Assembly: GCA_036852015.1 (NCBI GenBank)
Contig: JAANDG010000059.1
Coordinates: 310,001 to 374,000 of the forward strand
Reading direction: 5' to 3'
DNA from: Pelodera strongyloides
Lineage: Eukaryota > Nematoda > Chromadorea > Rhabditida > Rhabditidae
DNA: 64,000 nt
Of the stretch, positions 32,101 to 44,627 are shown piece after piece. The notes under the pieces were generated by a model. The model did no database searches. It saw nothing but the letters and a program-made list of their open reading frames with translations, and was not told the DNA's origin. The first letter of the stretch is position 1. Each line of letters begins with the position of its first letter. The position numbers were made by a program, and so were the translations under genes.

Positions 32101-35100
32101 ATATGAGTGCCACATGTGCGCCTCGGGTACGCCACAGGAAGTTGGCGCCCCCGCCTCACACTTCGTACTTGAATTTCACAAAATATCAAGCAAGTGGTAC
32201 GTACTCAAATAATACCAATATCGCAACCGCTCAGGCACATGAAGACAATAATATTCCGTGATTAAGCATCGTAGTAGTGTGAAACATTCTTCTGATAAAT
32301 AAAATCAAACAGACCTGCATTTTATTCAAATCCTTTGGTCGTTTTCTTCTTCCAACTTGCACAGTTGCATTATGGTACGATAGGTAGACTGAAATGGACA
32401 TGATATCAAATCTAAGTAAACAACAATAGCGACATAATCACCAGTGATAGCGGTAGAACGCAACAACACAATTTTATTGACAATATGGTATAACTATTGG
32501 TCAGAACCAGTGATAGAATAGCAATAAAGAACGTTGTATTAAAACACAAAATAGTAACAGGTACATCATCAGCCTTTCTTCCATCCATTAGGTCAATAAG
32601 ACCATACTTAATCTCAATAGTATTGGCAAAGCTCTCTTTTGCAGAACTTCCTGATCTCCTCGTTGAAGCAAATGCTGAATGAGACCAACGGATTGGACCT
32701 CTCGTGCAAAAACTTCCCCCAGGTTCGTCACTTTTTATCTTATTTGTTCATAAAGTTGCCTTCATGGGCACTATTATTAGTGTCAATAGTGAAAGTACAG
32801 ACGGCCGCCGATGAAAAGAGAGCCTTACAGGAAAATAACCGGCCAATTGTCAAGCTCATTATCCATACATAAAACTACCTAATACCTTCCACAAACTGGA
32901 GGTAAATATAAAGGAAATTTAATTACCCCCTAAAAATTTCAGTATGTGGAACAGATGCACGTGTATCTACAAAACGAGGACAGTCACTTCGAGGGGGATT
33001 GCGAAGTAAGTTTTAGAACTATCTTTAAAGGGGAGTTTTTGGCCTAGGAAAAAATTTAGGGTGGAAAGCGAAAAAAAGAGCGGTCGGATGAAACCTAAAC
33101 TATGTAAGAGCTATCGCGCTAACAAAGGATACATATATATATATATATAAACAGCTCTTTCTCTTTATGCCTATGTGCGTTTACTTGATGGGCTAGTGTG
33201 CACTTTTAACCTGATGCGTGATGCATCATCAGCTCATTAGTGCATTTCAGTTTGCTAAACTACTGCCCTTAGCCCTAGCTTTAACCCTTAACCTTTTTTA
33301 ATACGACTGTACTATAGTTTAAAAAAACCTACTAAAGGTGTTTGGTTTTATTAAAGTTGTTGTTAGCGTAGCTTTGGCAACACTGCCGCTGTCCCACTTA
33401 AAGTAGTGCAGTACTACTTTCCCGCACAGCAAAATAGTACGGGGATTGAATCCTCTTCATGTGGTTGTTTGCACCGACCGGGTGGTAAAACGGTACCACG
33501 TGAAAACGGGAAGGTTCTTTGATGCTTTGATCAGAGCTGGCCACTCATTCTGTAATATTTAATACTACTGAAGTTGAAAAATCCTACTAAATGTGTTTTA
33601 ACTCCAAAGACTTTGTTAGCGTCGCGTTCGCAATTTTGCCCCACTTACAGTAGCACAGCAACACTCCCCATCCCGTCGTAAATTAGCTAACTCTGAACGT
33701 TTGGTATAGAAATAGAAATGTAGGAAACTGTAAAAGGTAGTGGCAGTGTCAGAAAACGGTAAGCATTAACTATAACTGTAAATAAAACACAAGAAGACAG
33801 ATTAGTTTTAACTTTAATAATAGTACCTATAACCTAAATTCCAAGTTAGAAAGATTTGTATGGGGGACTGCCACGGCCCTATTGTTGAAGTACGGTAACC
33901 GTAACACGCCTTGACGCCTAATTAGTAAAAGGGAATGGGTGAACACATTTGGTGCATTTGTTGGCCTCTTAGCTCTTACTATGATATTTGTTTCCGAGCA
34001 TTTCCCGCGCAAAAACCAGCGAGGTTATTACTAGTTTGCTACTCGGTTTTTAGTCGGAAAAAGCTCAGAAATTCGGAAAACGAAAGTTTGTCGGGAAATG
34101 CTAGGAAAATCCGCGGGAAATGCTCGGAAACGGACAAACAGACGGCTCCCGAGCTCGGCCCGCCGGCCCGCCTATTTTCCGAGCTCGGCCCGAGAACCTC
34201 AAAGTTTCCGAGCTTTTTCCGAGAATCTTCTCGGAGAATACTCGGAGAATCCGCGGAAAATCCTCGGAAACGCAAAGTTTCTCGGAAAATGCTCGGGATT
34301 CATTAACGGAGATAGTGACTATTACGCGACCCGCTTTCATCAAAGGTAAGCAAGCAGTCCGGACCAGCCACCGGATCGGATGGTAAAGGCCATTTGGTGA
34401 CGGGAAAACGACGGTTTTTCTGTCGCTTCAACAATGATTTAGTTTTCCTGTGTACATCCGAGAGAGGTAGGAGCTAGTAGCCGTAAGGGTAACTATACCT
34501 TAAACGTTGTTAATATATGCTACTAATTGTAAAGCCAAACCTCAAACTGCAATTGCACTCCAACTGAATCATTAAAATTGCAAATCAGAAATTAGAAACT
34601 CAGTGGGGGTGGGGACAGTATTTTATAGGAAAAAAGTACAAAAAATAGTCATCCTTCAAGTACAGTATACGAGACCTGTACGTTCGTGACTACTGACTGG
34701 CTATGAAACATTGAAACTGTGAGTATTAGTAGGTGTAGTAGCTAACCCTAACGGTTATGTACTGTCATTAGAGGAGCAATTGATAATACATTCAAATTCA
34801 ATAAGGGGGTATATGCTATAGGATTGCTACAGGATTGATTAAAGCTAAAAATGTTGAATGCTGAATGAAAAATATCAGTTGTGATTAAATTAAAGTGGTC
34901 GTAGTTCGTAGGTGGAGACAAAGTTAAAGAGTACAGGGTTTATCAACCGATTCCGCAGAAACGGTACACCGGGGCCCGGTTTATTCCTAATTCCTGAAAC
35001 CAAACGAACTGGCCTTTAAACTTCCCGCCCGGACGCCAATTATGTCGGAAAGACGATTTATCACCGCCGTTTTTTTTCTGAAAGAAAAAAAGGCACAGGA

Positions 35101-38100
35101 GCCTCAGTTTAATTTCGTTCAGAAAAACGCCCATTTAAGTGCAAAACAGAGAGATTAGTTGATTAGTAGAATCTCGACCCTAGGGAGTTATGTTTGAACT
35201 ATTTAGCAATTAACAGGATCATAGCTCATAGGAAAAATAGCGTCTAGCCATTCAGACAGGATGTCTTTATGCGAACACGAGAATAAACACTTGAAACTGG
35301 CCTCGTATGAGACCTAGCATAGCACTTTGGAACAGATAGGTTCATTACCAGATAGAACCCTTATTAGTAAACAAGCATAGTACTTGCCTCGACAGAGTCA
35401 GATTGTCAGATAATAAGGAGAAGATACAAACAAATTATAGGGTTGAGTCTGAGTCAGCCCGAAAGTGTTAACAAAAAGCAAATGTGTGATTTTACAACGT
35501 ATGCAAACAAATAAAAATAAAGCATTGGCTTCCTGCTTGCTTGGTGAAAGGTTGAAGGTCGAAGAGTCGAAACTTGTACAGTTGTAAATTCTTATTCTTG
35601 ACGTACCAGTACCAGATGTTACATTCACTTAAAGGAGGAGGCTCACGAGAATGAAGTGCTCGAATGGTTTCCTTTTATCGAAATATGATGGTATTAAGTT
35701 CCGAAAGACATGCTTTACAATGCAAAAGCTTTTAACTGGAAGGAGTAAATCAATATAAAACTATGAATTCTATCAAAATTTTGGATCGTAAAAAATAGTT
35801 GATTTCCATAGTGGGTATGCAAATTTTGTGCTGGCTTGCTTGCAAAATGACTTGTAAATTTGCATGTTTAGCTTTGAAGTCTACCTTGCATACGATAGGT
35901 TATTTTATTTGACTTCGAGTTCTTAGATTAATTAATTCCTCCAAACTAAAGCGCTGAACCTTATAATACTTGTTTTTTGGAAGATAAACCCATTATCCTT
36001 CGATAAAAGGAAACTATTTGAGCACTTCATTCTCGTGAGCCTCCTCCTTTAAAGGAAGCCTTCCAGCCGCCAGCAAATTATATATACTTAACCTCATTAA
36101 AATGTAAGGTGAAAATGCCTGAAAATACCCAACAAACTAAAAATTGACAATGTCATCGTCAAGTCAAACTCTTTCTGAAAATGAGCCAAAAGAGTTAGAC
36201 TGATTTCGTCTAACAACATGATTCTCGAGGCAAGAACTCTCTACGACGGCACAGACTGATCGCAACCAAAGCGCGAGGAAGTGGCGAAATCTGTTGTACA
36301 GTCGTGGTCGTGCATGCACGATGGACTTCAATAGTCGCAGTATTCGAACCACGCTAATCTATGCGTCACCCAGTGCATTTTCTTCTTTTAGTGGGCGATC
36401 GACTTCTGTGCTGACTGTAACGGTTGCCCTTACGTGTCAGACATGGTGTTCACGAGCTACAACTCGACCATCACGTGGGCCCTGCAAACTCCGGAGGATG
36501 GCATTTGCCAGTACGACTGGGGATGGGAGAATGCTCGGGAGGTACACTGCTTGAGTTTTATCCCATTAAATCAATGAACAAAAGACGCCTGTGTTTGTGG
36601 AAATGGAGCCTTGTTTTCCGGCATGTATTAGTCAACACGATGCAGAAAGGCTGAGTAGACTTCTTGACGAATTCACTTGGAGGTTATTTTGGCTTACTGC
36701 TCTACATAACTTGCCCCTTGCTCCACCTATACTGACCTCTGAAAGAAATGAGCGACAAATGCAACATGCAACTCAAGTCACTTCAGGCAATGCGGCAGAA
36801 CTTTAGCTGGTTCCACAAGCTCAGGCACTCCTGTGAGGAGTGCTGGAAGGACCAGTGCAACTCCGCCTACGCAATGGACCTCTACAAGTCCGTACTGTTG
36901 GATCTGGGGCAGAGCGAAGTGGCATGGAAAAAGCTCTGCTTTACTGCGAGGTACGCGCACAGAATTTAGAATTCTTTTCCTTGGCTCTGTTTCTCTCCTC
37001 CGTCATTTCAAGGATATGGCTATGGTCAGACATGAGTATCGAGTTTCGATTTTTTTCGAGTTTCCATGGTATGTGTATCCTCGTTCTCGAGCGAAGACAT
37101 GTCACCACAGAAAGTATGCTTCGTGCTCGTTCGGAATAGCTATATTCGGAAACAACATGCATCTGAAATTGGTATGATTTCAGTTTGTATGGAGCGATGG
37201 GATCGCTGCATATGCAAGATCGTTTCGGCAACTTCTGTTACTGGAACGAACAGATGCGGTGAGAATAGCTTTGAGTCAGCCGTATACTAGTTACTCGGAT
37301 AAGTCAGGTGTACAAGGTACAACACTCACATTGTTTCGGAAGTTCATTAAGAAACTCCATATTCTATCCGCCTCATTGCAGAGTGTTCGGTCATCATGAG
37401 TGGAAGTCGGACCTCTTTCATGTGACCTGGTTCGTCTGCACGTTCGTCTTCTTATTCATCTGGCCTTACAGTAAGCACCATTTTCATACATTTAGCCGTT
37501 TTAGTAACCGCCGGGTATCTATACGACAATACGACGATAATTACGATAATTAGCATCGCGACACATGTCCTGTGACCGAATTATATGTTACTTGACACTG
37601 ACCTGACTTAATACGTTCCGCACCTTTACAGACCTGTGCAACCCCTTCCGAGGTTCCCAGAAGAAGGCTGCCGTGGACGATCCTATTATGGAATACGTGA
37701 TCAGAACCCTTGCCGCGGGAAAGACCAGAAAAGCTAGGAACTTGAGGCGCGCAGCAAGAAGGGCAGCGAAGGGACTGAAAAAGAAGGGGAAGAAGACTGG
37801 TGCCAAGGTATGTATAAATGAACACTTAACAGTTCAATAGAATTGAACTATTGAACTCATACGGTTCGTTCCCACATGATCACTAGTTCTCCTACTGAAC
37901 TTCGCGGTTCACCATATATATATATATATATATATAGTACTGAACGCAGATGGGCAGCTCCTTGAGATGAATGAATTATTTTTAGAATAAGAAGAGGAAG
38001 ACGTCCAAAGGAAAGGGAAAGAAGAGCACTGCAAAGCCGCAGCCAGTGAAGACCCTTGCTCTTCCGAACGGAAAGGTTATCACCGCACGAAGAGGTCCTG

Positions 38101-38156
38101 GAGGAAAAGCTGGACGCGGACGTGGTGGCAGGATGGGTCGTGGAGGACGGAAATAA
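29192..38156 (+). CDS. Type I membrane relative of the secreted family, with polybasic tail (379 aa)
   Basis: Nine exons join to exactly 380 codons: 29192-29285, 29409-29563, 32645-32722, 32943-33005, 36392-36541, 36787-36950, 37382-37470, 37632-37807, 37986-38156. MKVLLALLLFTLCRG is a signal peptide. The ectodomain (to about residue 240) has many Cys (DIRC, FCADCNGCPYV, SCEECWKDQC, KLCFTAR). Residues 246-264 (FHVTWFVCTFVFLFIWPY) form a single transmembrane helix. The 115-residue tail is full of Lys/Arg (KTRKARNLRRAARRAAKGLK) and ends in an RG-rich stretch (GRGRGGRMGRGGRK). Exon phases and landmarks match the 329-aa gene: signal exon ending in phase 1, second exon opening with D-[IF]-R-C across a split codon, and FSW/GSW plus a Cys-x3-Arg phase-2 exon end. 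The start of the sixth exon is the weakest call. Function unknown. Confidence 0.65.
29564..32644 (+). other. Large second intron of the 379-aa gene, filled with repeats
   Basis: Contains TTAA palindromic MITEs at 30296-30464 and 31825-31986 (same family, ends AAGCGAAATGC with the core TTTGCATATGAT), a CCGG-type MITE at 31174-31330, part of another at about 30915-30958, the inverted-repeat relic at 29940-30190 and a minisatellite at 30648-30806. No extra exon was found. Confidence 0.6.
30648..30806. repeat. Minisatellite built on TACGGTAATAAGGGG
   Basis: Irregular repeats of AGTACGGTAATAAGGGGCAA and shorter variants, about eight occurrences of ACGGTAATA. It lies within the second intron of the 379-aa gene. 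Confidence 0.7.
34040..34305. repeat. CTCGGAAA / TTTCCGAG motif cluster
   Basis: About a dozen and a half copies of CTCGGAAA, CTCGGAGAAT, GGGAAATGCT and TTTCCGAG occur in both orientations with spacing of about 13-18 bp. It lies in the intron between the exons ending at 33005 and starting at 36392. A degenerate tandem repeat or a cluster of protein-binding sites are both possible. Confidence 0.5.
35633..36048. mobile_element. TTAA MITE with long inverted ends (AGGAGGAGGCTCACGAG)
   Basis: TTAA at 35629-35632 and 36049-36052. The arms AGGAGGAGGCTCACGAGAAT and ATTCTCGTGAGCCTCCTCCT continue to the TTTCCTTTTATCGA region, about 50 bp. Located 340 bp upstream of the fifth exon of the 379-aa gene, within its intron. 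Confidence 0.8.
37913..37937. repeat. (AT)n microsatellite in the last intron of the 379-aa gene
   Basis: About 12 TA dinucleotides. A shorter run is at about 33129-33149 in an earlier intron. Confidence 0.8.
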
Positions 38157-39969
38157 GGTACGACCATTGGATAAGAACATATTCTCACCATTGCACTTTT
38201 AAGCGTAAATATGTACTTACATTTTGAATAGGAACAGTTAGTCTCTTAGCTTCTACATTACAGTGACACAGCTCAACATTCACCTTTTATAGGTTTAGAG
38301 ATTGCAGGTAGGAAAGAGTTGCTTCCAATTAAGAGTGATACAATTGTTTGTTTTAGGAGCTGGTTGGCTGCGTGAGGGAGAGCTGTGCTCGACTATCAAG
38401 CGTGTCTACATTGGAACGATCTGCTATCTAAGTAAGGCCTAGTAATGAATACGCCCTCCTACTTCCTACCGTCTATTATTCTGTTAATGTAGTACGTCCA
38501 TTGTCGATCCGTTGAATCTTGTTGTAAAGTACTGAATGGCAAGTTGCCGAGCACATTTGCCCTTAATCTGAATCTACGAAATCTGCGTTGATCCATTGGC
38601 TGGTTGGAGTGGTCAGCACTCGCTTCTATTGTTCACCCTTTTGTAGTTTCTGTGTATCAATTTATTTGTGTCTATCGATGTTGCCGATCAGACATTGGCA
38701 GGAGACTTAAGTTTGTTTCCTATGTAAACAAGTTTGTTGTTGAGCACACTGCTAATCTAAGTGTGCCATAGTGTGCTAATTGGTAGACCGTAGTTATTAT
38801 TTACTGTAGAATTGTAGTTGTTCTATATACAAGAAAACAGTGGCCTTATATTGATTGATTCGAAAGAGGTCCGTTGGTTCCGTAATACTGCAGATGTGTT
38901 GCAGTTATGATGTTAATTATTACTGTTTATTATTATAAGTGTTTCTATTCTAGTAGTTGAAGATCGTGGCTACTTATTATTGTGTAATGTGTAATATGAT
39001 AAAAGGGTTTTCCAATTCTAGTAGTTGAAGATCACTAGCTGACTGCGCGGTGAAGCATTACCTATATGTAAATGAAAGTTAAAAACGTTCAAGGCTTGAA
39101 AAAACATACCACAAGTATATTGTTCGCACTTATTTGCTAATAGCTCCAGTTACAAAAAGTTGCGACTCTATTTCTGTTTCATAAAATCGCTTGAAGGTCG
39201 AAAGTACGATTAACGGTAGAAAGAATACAGGAAACAAAATACAGTTAGACTTGTGCTTAGTATGCAAAGGGCAGCGGCAAAAGTTTGCACCGTACCGTAG
39301 GACATACAAAGTTACAAACAAAAGCTTACTGTAGGACACGAATTACTATCAATTCAAACGTGAGCCATGAATAAACAAAAAATCTTACCGTAAATCATGC
39401 ACAAATTCCAATATTTCAAGGTAAGAAGAGGAAAAACCACTCCAGTAAACACACTAATAAAATAACACACAAACAAGAATTTATTAAAAACAAAATTGAA
39501 TGGCATCAATGCATAAAAACAAATCGATCTATAAGTCAGTTAGCCTGCACAAAGGCTTAGAAATGTCCATGTTTCAACTTTCTAAGAATCAAATTTTCTA
39601 GACAATGCCAACAACGCAATATAGTATGCTTAATAACTGATATTCTCCTATAAGATACATAATAGGTTAAAGTGGTCAGAGGTCAGGTTCAGGTACGGGG
39701 ATATCCTAATATACTATACGCACTATGTTCTCTGGTCTCTGGCCCGTGGTAAGCATATGCAAATACATACTAACGACGTAACACGCCTAAAATACATATA
39801 TGAAACATTTGACAATCTGCTTACAGAATACAGAATAATATCAGATTGCACAACTGTACAATCAAACAAATACATAAACACCGGTTCTATTTAAATACTT
39901 AAATAGTCTACACAACGTCCAATTCCTGTCCTTACTAGTAGCCACGATGTGCCGATAGGAGAACTCGGC
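38157..39969. other. 3' flank of the 379-aa gene and convergent intergenic DNA
   Basis: A donor-like GTACGA directly follows the stop, so the 3' UTR may itself be spliced (for instance to sequence near 38360). The 18-bp motif TTCTAGTAGTTGAAGATC occurs twice (about 38950 and 39017). No coding exon is seen before the minus-strand gene that ends at 39970. Confidence 0.35.
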
Positions 39970-42704
39970 TCAGAAATCAGATCCAGAGACATTGGCTGAA
40001 ACACGAAAATATTAGTGACAGTGAGCAGTGATAGCAAAATATGATAGTTTACTATAATACCCTTAAATTATAAACATAAGGAAATTGGATTGCAAAACAA
40101 AACTACACTAGTTTCCATGTGTGATTTTTATACACGTTCCTAACTGCTCGAGGAAGAAACAACGAAAATCAGATGGAGAAAGCTCGAGCTTAGACAAAGG
40201 AATTGCCTAAAGCAAGCCAAAGCAATTGAAAATAAATGTAAAATTGTAAAGCATTGTTCTATTTAGTTACTCAACTAAACACACTCTAAATAAAGCGTGG
40301 TTGGTAATTATAACAATTCAAAATTTATAAGCTTTGGTAAAACACGTGATTGTTACACGTCGCACAAAAATTGTTCAAATAAAATCAAAACAACCCATAC
40401 ATAACTAACACTTACGCATAGGTTCTGATCTAAACTCGCAAAAACATGAAAGGATGAAAGGTGAAATATTACCTGAATGACACAAAGGCTGCACGGCAGA
40501 GAACGACATTGACTGTGTAAATGGGAGAGGCACGATCACAATTCGATTCTTATATGCAACCTTGTAACCTGTAATAATTAAATATACAATTACGCACGCG
40601 AAAACAAGCAAGAACATAACCGAGCTCACTAAAGCAATTTACAAACTGTTGTAATTGTTGTGAAGAAAAGGGCGCAATTTTATATTTCATGGAAACACCA
40701 AACAATCTAACAAGCAGAGAATACATTACACATTGATTATTAGAATTCCATAAATAATATTAAATATAAATATAAAATAAATACCCACCTGACATAAAAC
40801 AAAACAGTCCGCGTGTGGCGGGCGTGTGCTCATGTTGACAGTAGGACGGTACTGTTTCAGTTCGTCCAAATATAATCGGTCCTTGTTCTGGAATGTAACA
40901 GTGCATTTCAATTTCAAAACAAAAATGTTGCCACGCACGATTCATAAAAGACAGTTGAGGTTTAGTTAGGCTTTTAGACAATGTCCACCAAAGTTATATC
41001 CCTAGGTTGTAAAGAGCACGAGTATTTATTAATTCACATTCAATATTCCAATAATAGAAGAAACAATCAGCGTTACGCGTTATGCCAAATATAGGATAAT
41101 TGGTGTTTAATTATTGACCTTTTATTCCGTAAAAGAGTGCATACTCATACTATAATACAAACAAAACAAAAAAAACACCTGCCCTGGCCTGGTAGCTCTC
41201 CAAAGTTCACTAGTACCGTTAGCTTTAGTTGTTTGATAACGGGGCAAGGCAAGGTACGGTATTAATTGCACACATTATTTATACAAAAATTCTACCTGAA
41301 ACATCTTGCGAGTAGCTTCGTAGCTTCACGTCGATATAGCGATAAGTGATTCCTTCGACATCCAAGACTCACCAGCACCAAGCGATTGCCGCAGAGAGAA
41401 TGGTCGACCTGAATAATAAATATTATTTGAAAACAAAAAACAATTTGCATTATAAACTTCAGTGAACACAAAACTACATAGTACTGTGTGTGTGCAAACG
41501 AGACACACGTCAAAAAAATCATGAAAGCCGATAGCAGGCATTATAATTCAGCTATTTTCACTTGGCTTGGCCTTGGCGAGATAACAAACACCGTATTTTA
41601 CACATTTTACAGTGGCAGGCTGGCTCAAATGTTGTGTGACTGAACCTAGCACGACCAGCCCGTACGTAAATATACGAAACTATGGCTAGCTAACATAACA
41701 TAAATAACCATAACCATCTATAATAACGAAGTTTTTTTAAGAAGACATGCCAAGCAAAAACAAAATAAAAAATCAATACGTCAAAACTCCCTGAGCTAAA
41801 GGAACTGCTTATTAAGCAAACACCAAGACAGGGATACTGCAAAATAAGTTAAAAAGCACGTGAGCGGAGGACATACTGCCAACCTAGAGCGATAAAGACA
41901 TGAAATATATGCATAAACTACCTTGCTTACCTGCACTCTTAGTTCAGTTTGATTGTTTGATCCACAGCAACGCTGGACTGGAACTTGGCCACATGAATCA
42001 TGTCATCAAATTGATCAAATGAACTATCACTGGTTCAGGGCGCCTCTCAGAATCGATAGTAGCCTAAAAGATGCTTTATAATGAAATATATAATCAACAG
42101 CCAATTTAACAGCATAAATAACACAGGGATTAGATAAAAATACGTGAATAAAGGCTCAACGTAAACAGCGCACGAACGCACTAGCTCTAGCCTAGCCTAG
42201 CTCAAACATCTGTTTATCTATACCGGCACCATCGTGTGAATCATAGTCATAATAAGAGAATATTCATTAGTTCCACCGTTCCACGATTACTAGTAAGTAT
42301 GAGTAATTATACGACACAAACGCCGTCGCAAATGTGTAGGAAAAGACTCACCACACCAGTCAAAAGGAAACTACAGAGTAATATCAGATTTGGAATAAAT
42401 AAAAACTTAGCACACCACATACATCAACTGTACGAGGCTCCAACGAGCTAGGTTGAGAAAAGTGTCTGGTTTGCGTGAAAGTACTTTTAACTGGCGCACA
42501 GCCGAGCAAATTCGTTTGACCTCTTACCTCTACTTATATTGTAACAATGTAACAACTGGACCCTGGACTTCGTCACTGTCACAACGTAGCGCACTCGATT
42601 AGTCGGCGAGAGCGGAAGCCGGTAGGTCGTATTAACGCGGGAAAATTCTAAAAAAGCACTATATCCCTCGCCTCTACACGATGACATACCTATGCCCAAA
42701 CCAT
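39970..42704 (-). CDS. 3' end of a minus-strand gene, product unknown
   Basis: Six exons in phase on minus give 213 codons to a stop: 42528-42704, 41931-41977, 41296-41408, 40789-40970, 40473-40568, 39970-39995. Most borders are canonical (for example GTAAGAGG, TTATTCAG, TTATTACAG); the acceptors at 41977 and 40970 are weak. Readable segments include RVRYVVTVTKSRVQLLHCY, CCGSNNQTELRVQ, VDHSLCGNRLVLVSLGCRRN, WQHFCFEIEMHCYIPEQGPI and YKVAYKNRIVIVPLPFTQSM, ending NVSGSDF. It is Cys-rich with no membrane helix in this part. I do not recognise a family. The first exon listed enters in phase 1, so more exons lie upstream, possibly those at 44.6-45.2 kb. Confidence 0.45.
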
Positions 42705-43504
42705 CTGCAATGAAAACTCATTAAATATTGTGAGTAAAACACAGATTGCCTCAAGTACAACAGGTTTGGTTGACATTCAACCCCATACGACTATTTTCGC
42801 ACATCAGAAAGGGCTAATTGTCAACATTCTAACTCTAAACCATATAAATAATTTCTCAAAAACAATCAATAAACAAAAAACGTAATCCAAACCAAATCGC
42901 GAAAAACCGACCGAAAAAATTTAAAATCCTAAAAAAATGTTTATTTGTGAACAAGTACTGTAATATAGTGTACAGTACACCCGTGCTAACGAAACCCTGG
43001 AGCGCGCGGTTTAGATTGCTTGGTTAAAATTCAACCAAAGTCAACGAGTGCTGAAAGGGACCACCATTTTCAGAAAAAAGCAAAAAGAAATACTGGAATT
43101 TCTGCTCCTACTCATTTTGTACAATACTAGCTATATTACGCAAACCTCCTGTAAAATGGCCATGCACCGCAAACAACATTTTTTTCGATATTACAAACGA
43201 GAGAACTTATGGATGCAAGAACTTCGTTGTAGGGATGCGGAGTCAATAATGACCCACTGTGTTTATTTTGGGATACTCTTCCCAGCCTGCTTCTTCCTTT
43301 CTATTGTCGAATTTGAATTAAACGCATCACTATGAGAGCTACAAGATACTACGATATAAACTAAACACTTTCGTTCTCTTCTGTCATTCTCATTCTTGTA
43401 TTTTGATGGTCTGGACGCCCAAGTATGTCGGATACGTTTCAAGGCAAACATAAGGCAACCGGGAAAATGCAAGTCTGCTTCGTCCCAGTAACTGAACTTG
43501 AATC

Positions 43505-43695
43505 TACACAGGAAAACGAAATAATTGCCGAAACCACAGAACTAAACTGCCGTCGGTCATCCGTCCCCAAATGGTTTTCGCAGATTGGCTTGATGACTGG
43601 TTCACGACAATTTGGTGACCAGTTGATGACTGTTTTCGACGTAAATTGGTCACCTAATGACCAGTCTTTTCCACATTACGGATTTTGGCTGTAAA
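43505..43695. repeat. Interspersed repeat, copy 1 (GAAATAATTGCCGAAACC type)
   Basis: Shares AGGAAACG, AATAATTGCCGAAACC, ATGGT, GGTGACCAGTTGATGA-like and TTTTCG blocks with 44855-45060. Length about 190-200 bp. Probably two copies of an old MITE. Confidence 0.45.
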
Positions 43696-44449
43696 TGAAA
43701 AATGTGGATTTGGTCACGCTGAAAATCATTTGCGAAAATTCATAAAATTACCACATCAAATACGAATAACAGTTAAAAAAATTTTTTATTACTTTCTTTT
43801 ATTAATATAATAAGGCCCCTGGTTTAAAAAGTGACGAAGAAAGGCGGGAGTGGGAAGCGTCAACGTCTACGTGCGGTTGCGTTGCAGATACTCGAGCTGG
43901 AATTTATGTTAATTTACTAGACATTTGATCAGGGAAAAATTAAAAAGAATGGTAGTTCCCATAGAATGGTGAACTCCTAACACGAAGCACTCTTCCCTAT
44001 CGCAGATAGGTCTAAGACGCAACGCGCCCATTCTTCTAGTTCTGCGCCTATTTGGCACACCCAGCGCCGCGCACCACCCGCGTTCGTCAGTGTTAGAAGC
44101 AATGTTTGGAGCCACCTACTGTATACGTTTCTTAATAAGCCCAATTCTGGACCAACGATGGTTTACAATGTTTCTTCTTTCCACCTTTTCACCCTAACGG
44201 TTTTCATCTGTCAGCTTTCAGGGCTGCAAGGAGGCTTAGGCTTAGGGCCTAAACATAGCCGACGCCTAAACCTTGCCGATGTCTAAACCTTGCCTAAGCC
44301 TGAGCCTTGCCTAAACCGTCTCTGAATCCTGTAAAATCTTGTACCTGTTGACTAATACTGCGGGGAATCGCAGTACCACTTCCACACGGACGATCGTCAG
44401 TTTGGAATTCGGAGTAGTGTTCGGATTCCTCTTCAATTCTAAAAGAAAA

Positions 44450-44600
44450 GCTGAACTCTCCTTCTCCCTCTCTTTCTCCATGATATTTCTCTACCCTCTC
44501 GCTCTCTCTCGCTCCCTTTCTCTCTAGCCCGTCTCTCCCTTTAACTCTCTCGCCCCCCTACCTTCTCTCTCCCTCTCTCTCTCCTCTCTTCTCTCTACGG
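44450..44600. repeat. CT-rich microsatellite
   Basis: Imperfect (CT)n and CTCTC tracts interrupted by TTTC and CCCT. Confidence 0.75.
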
Positions 44601-44627
44601 TCTCTGAACTTTTCAAAAGCAGTATAC

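Noticed and set aside
33470..33550. Possible tRNA (GGTGGTAAAACGG motif)
   Set aside because: There is no B box at a suitable distance.
34039..34386. Several open frames on both strands around 34.0-34.4 kb
   Set aside because: The CTCGGAAA motif cluster lacks stops in several frames. No splice context or protein-like composition supports a gene.
43425..43694. Plus-strand frame of 89 codons
   Set aside because: It overlaps an interspersed repeat that recurs at 44855-45060; no splice or homology support.
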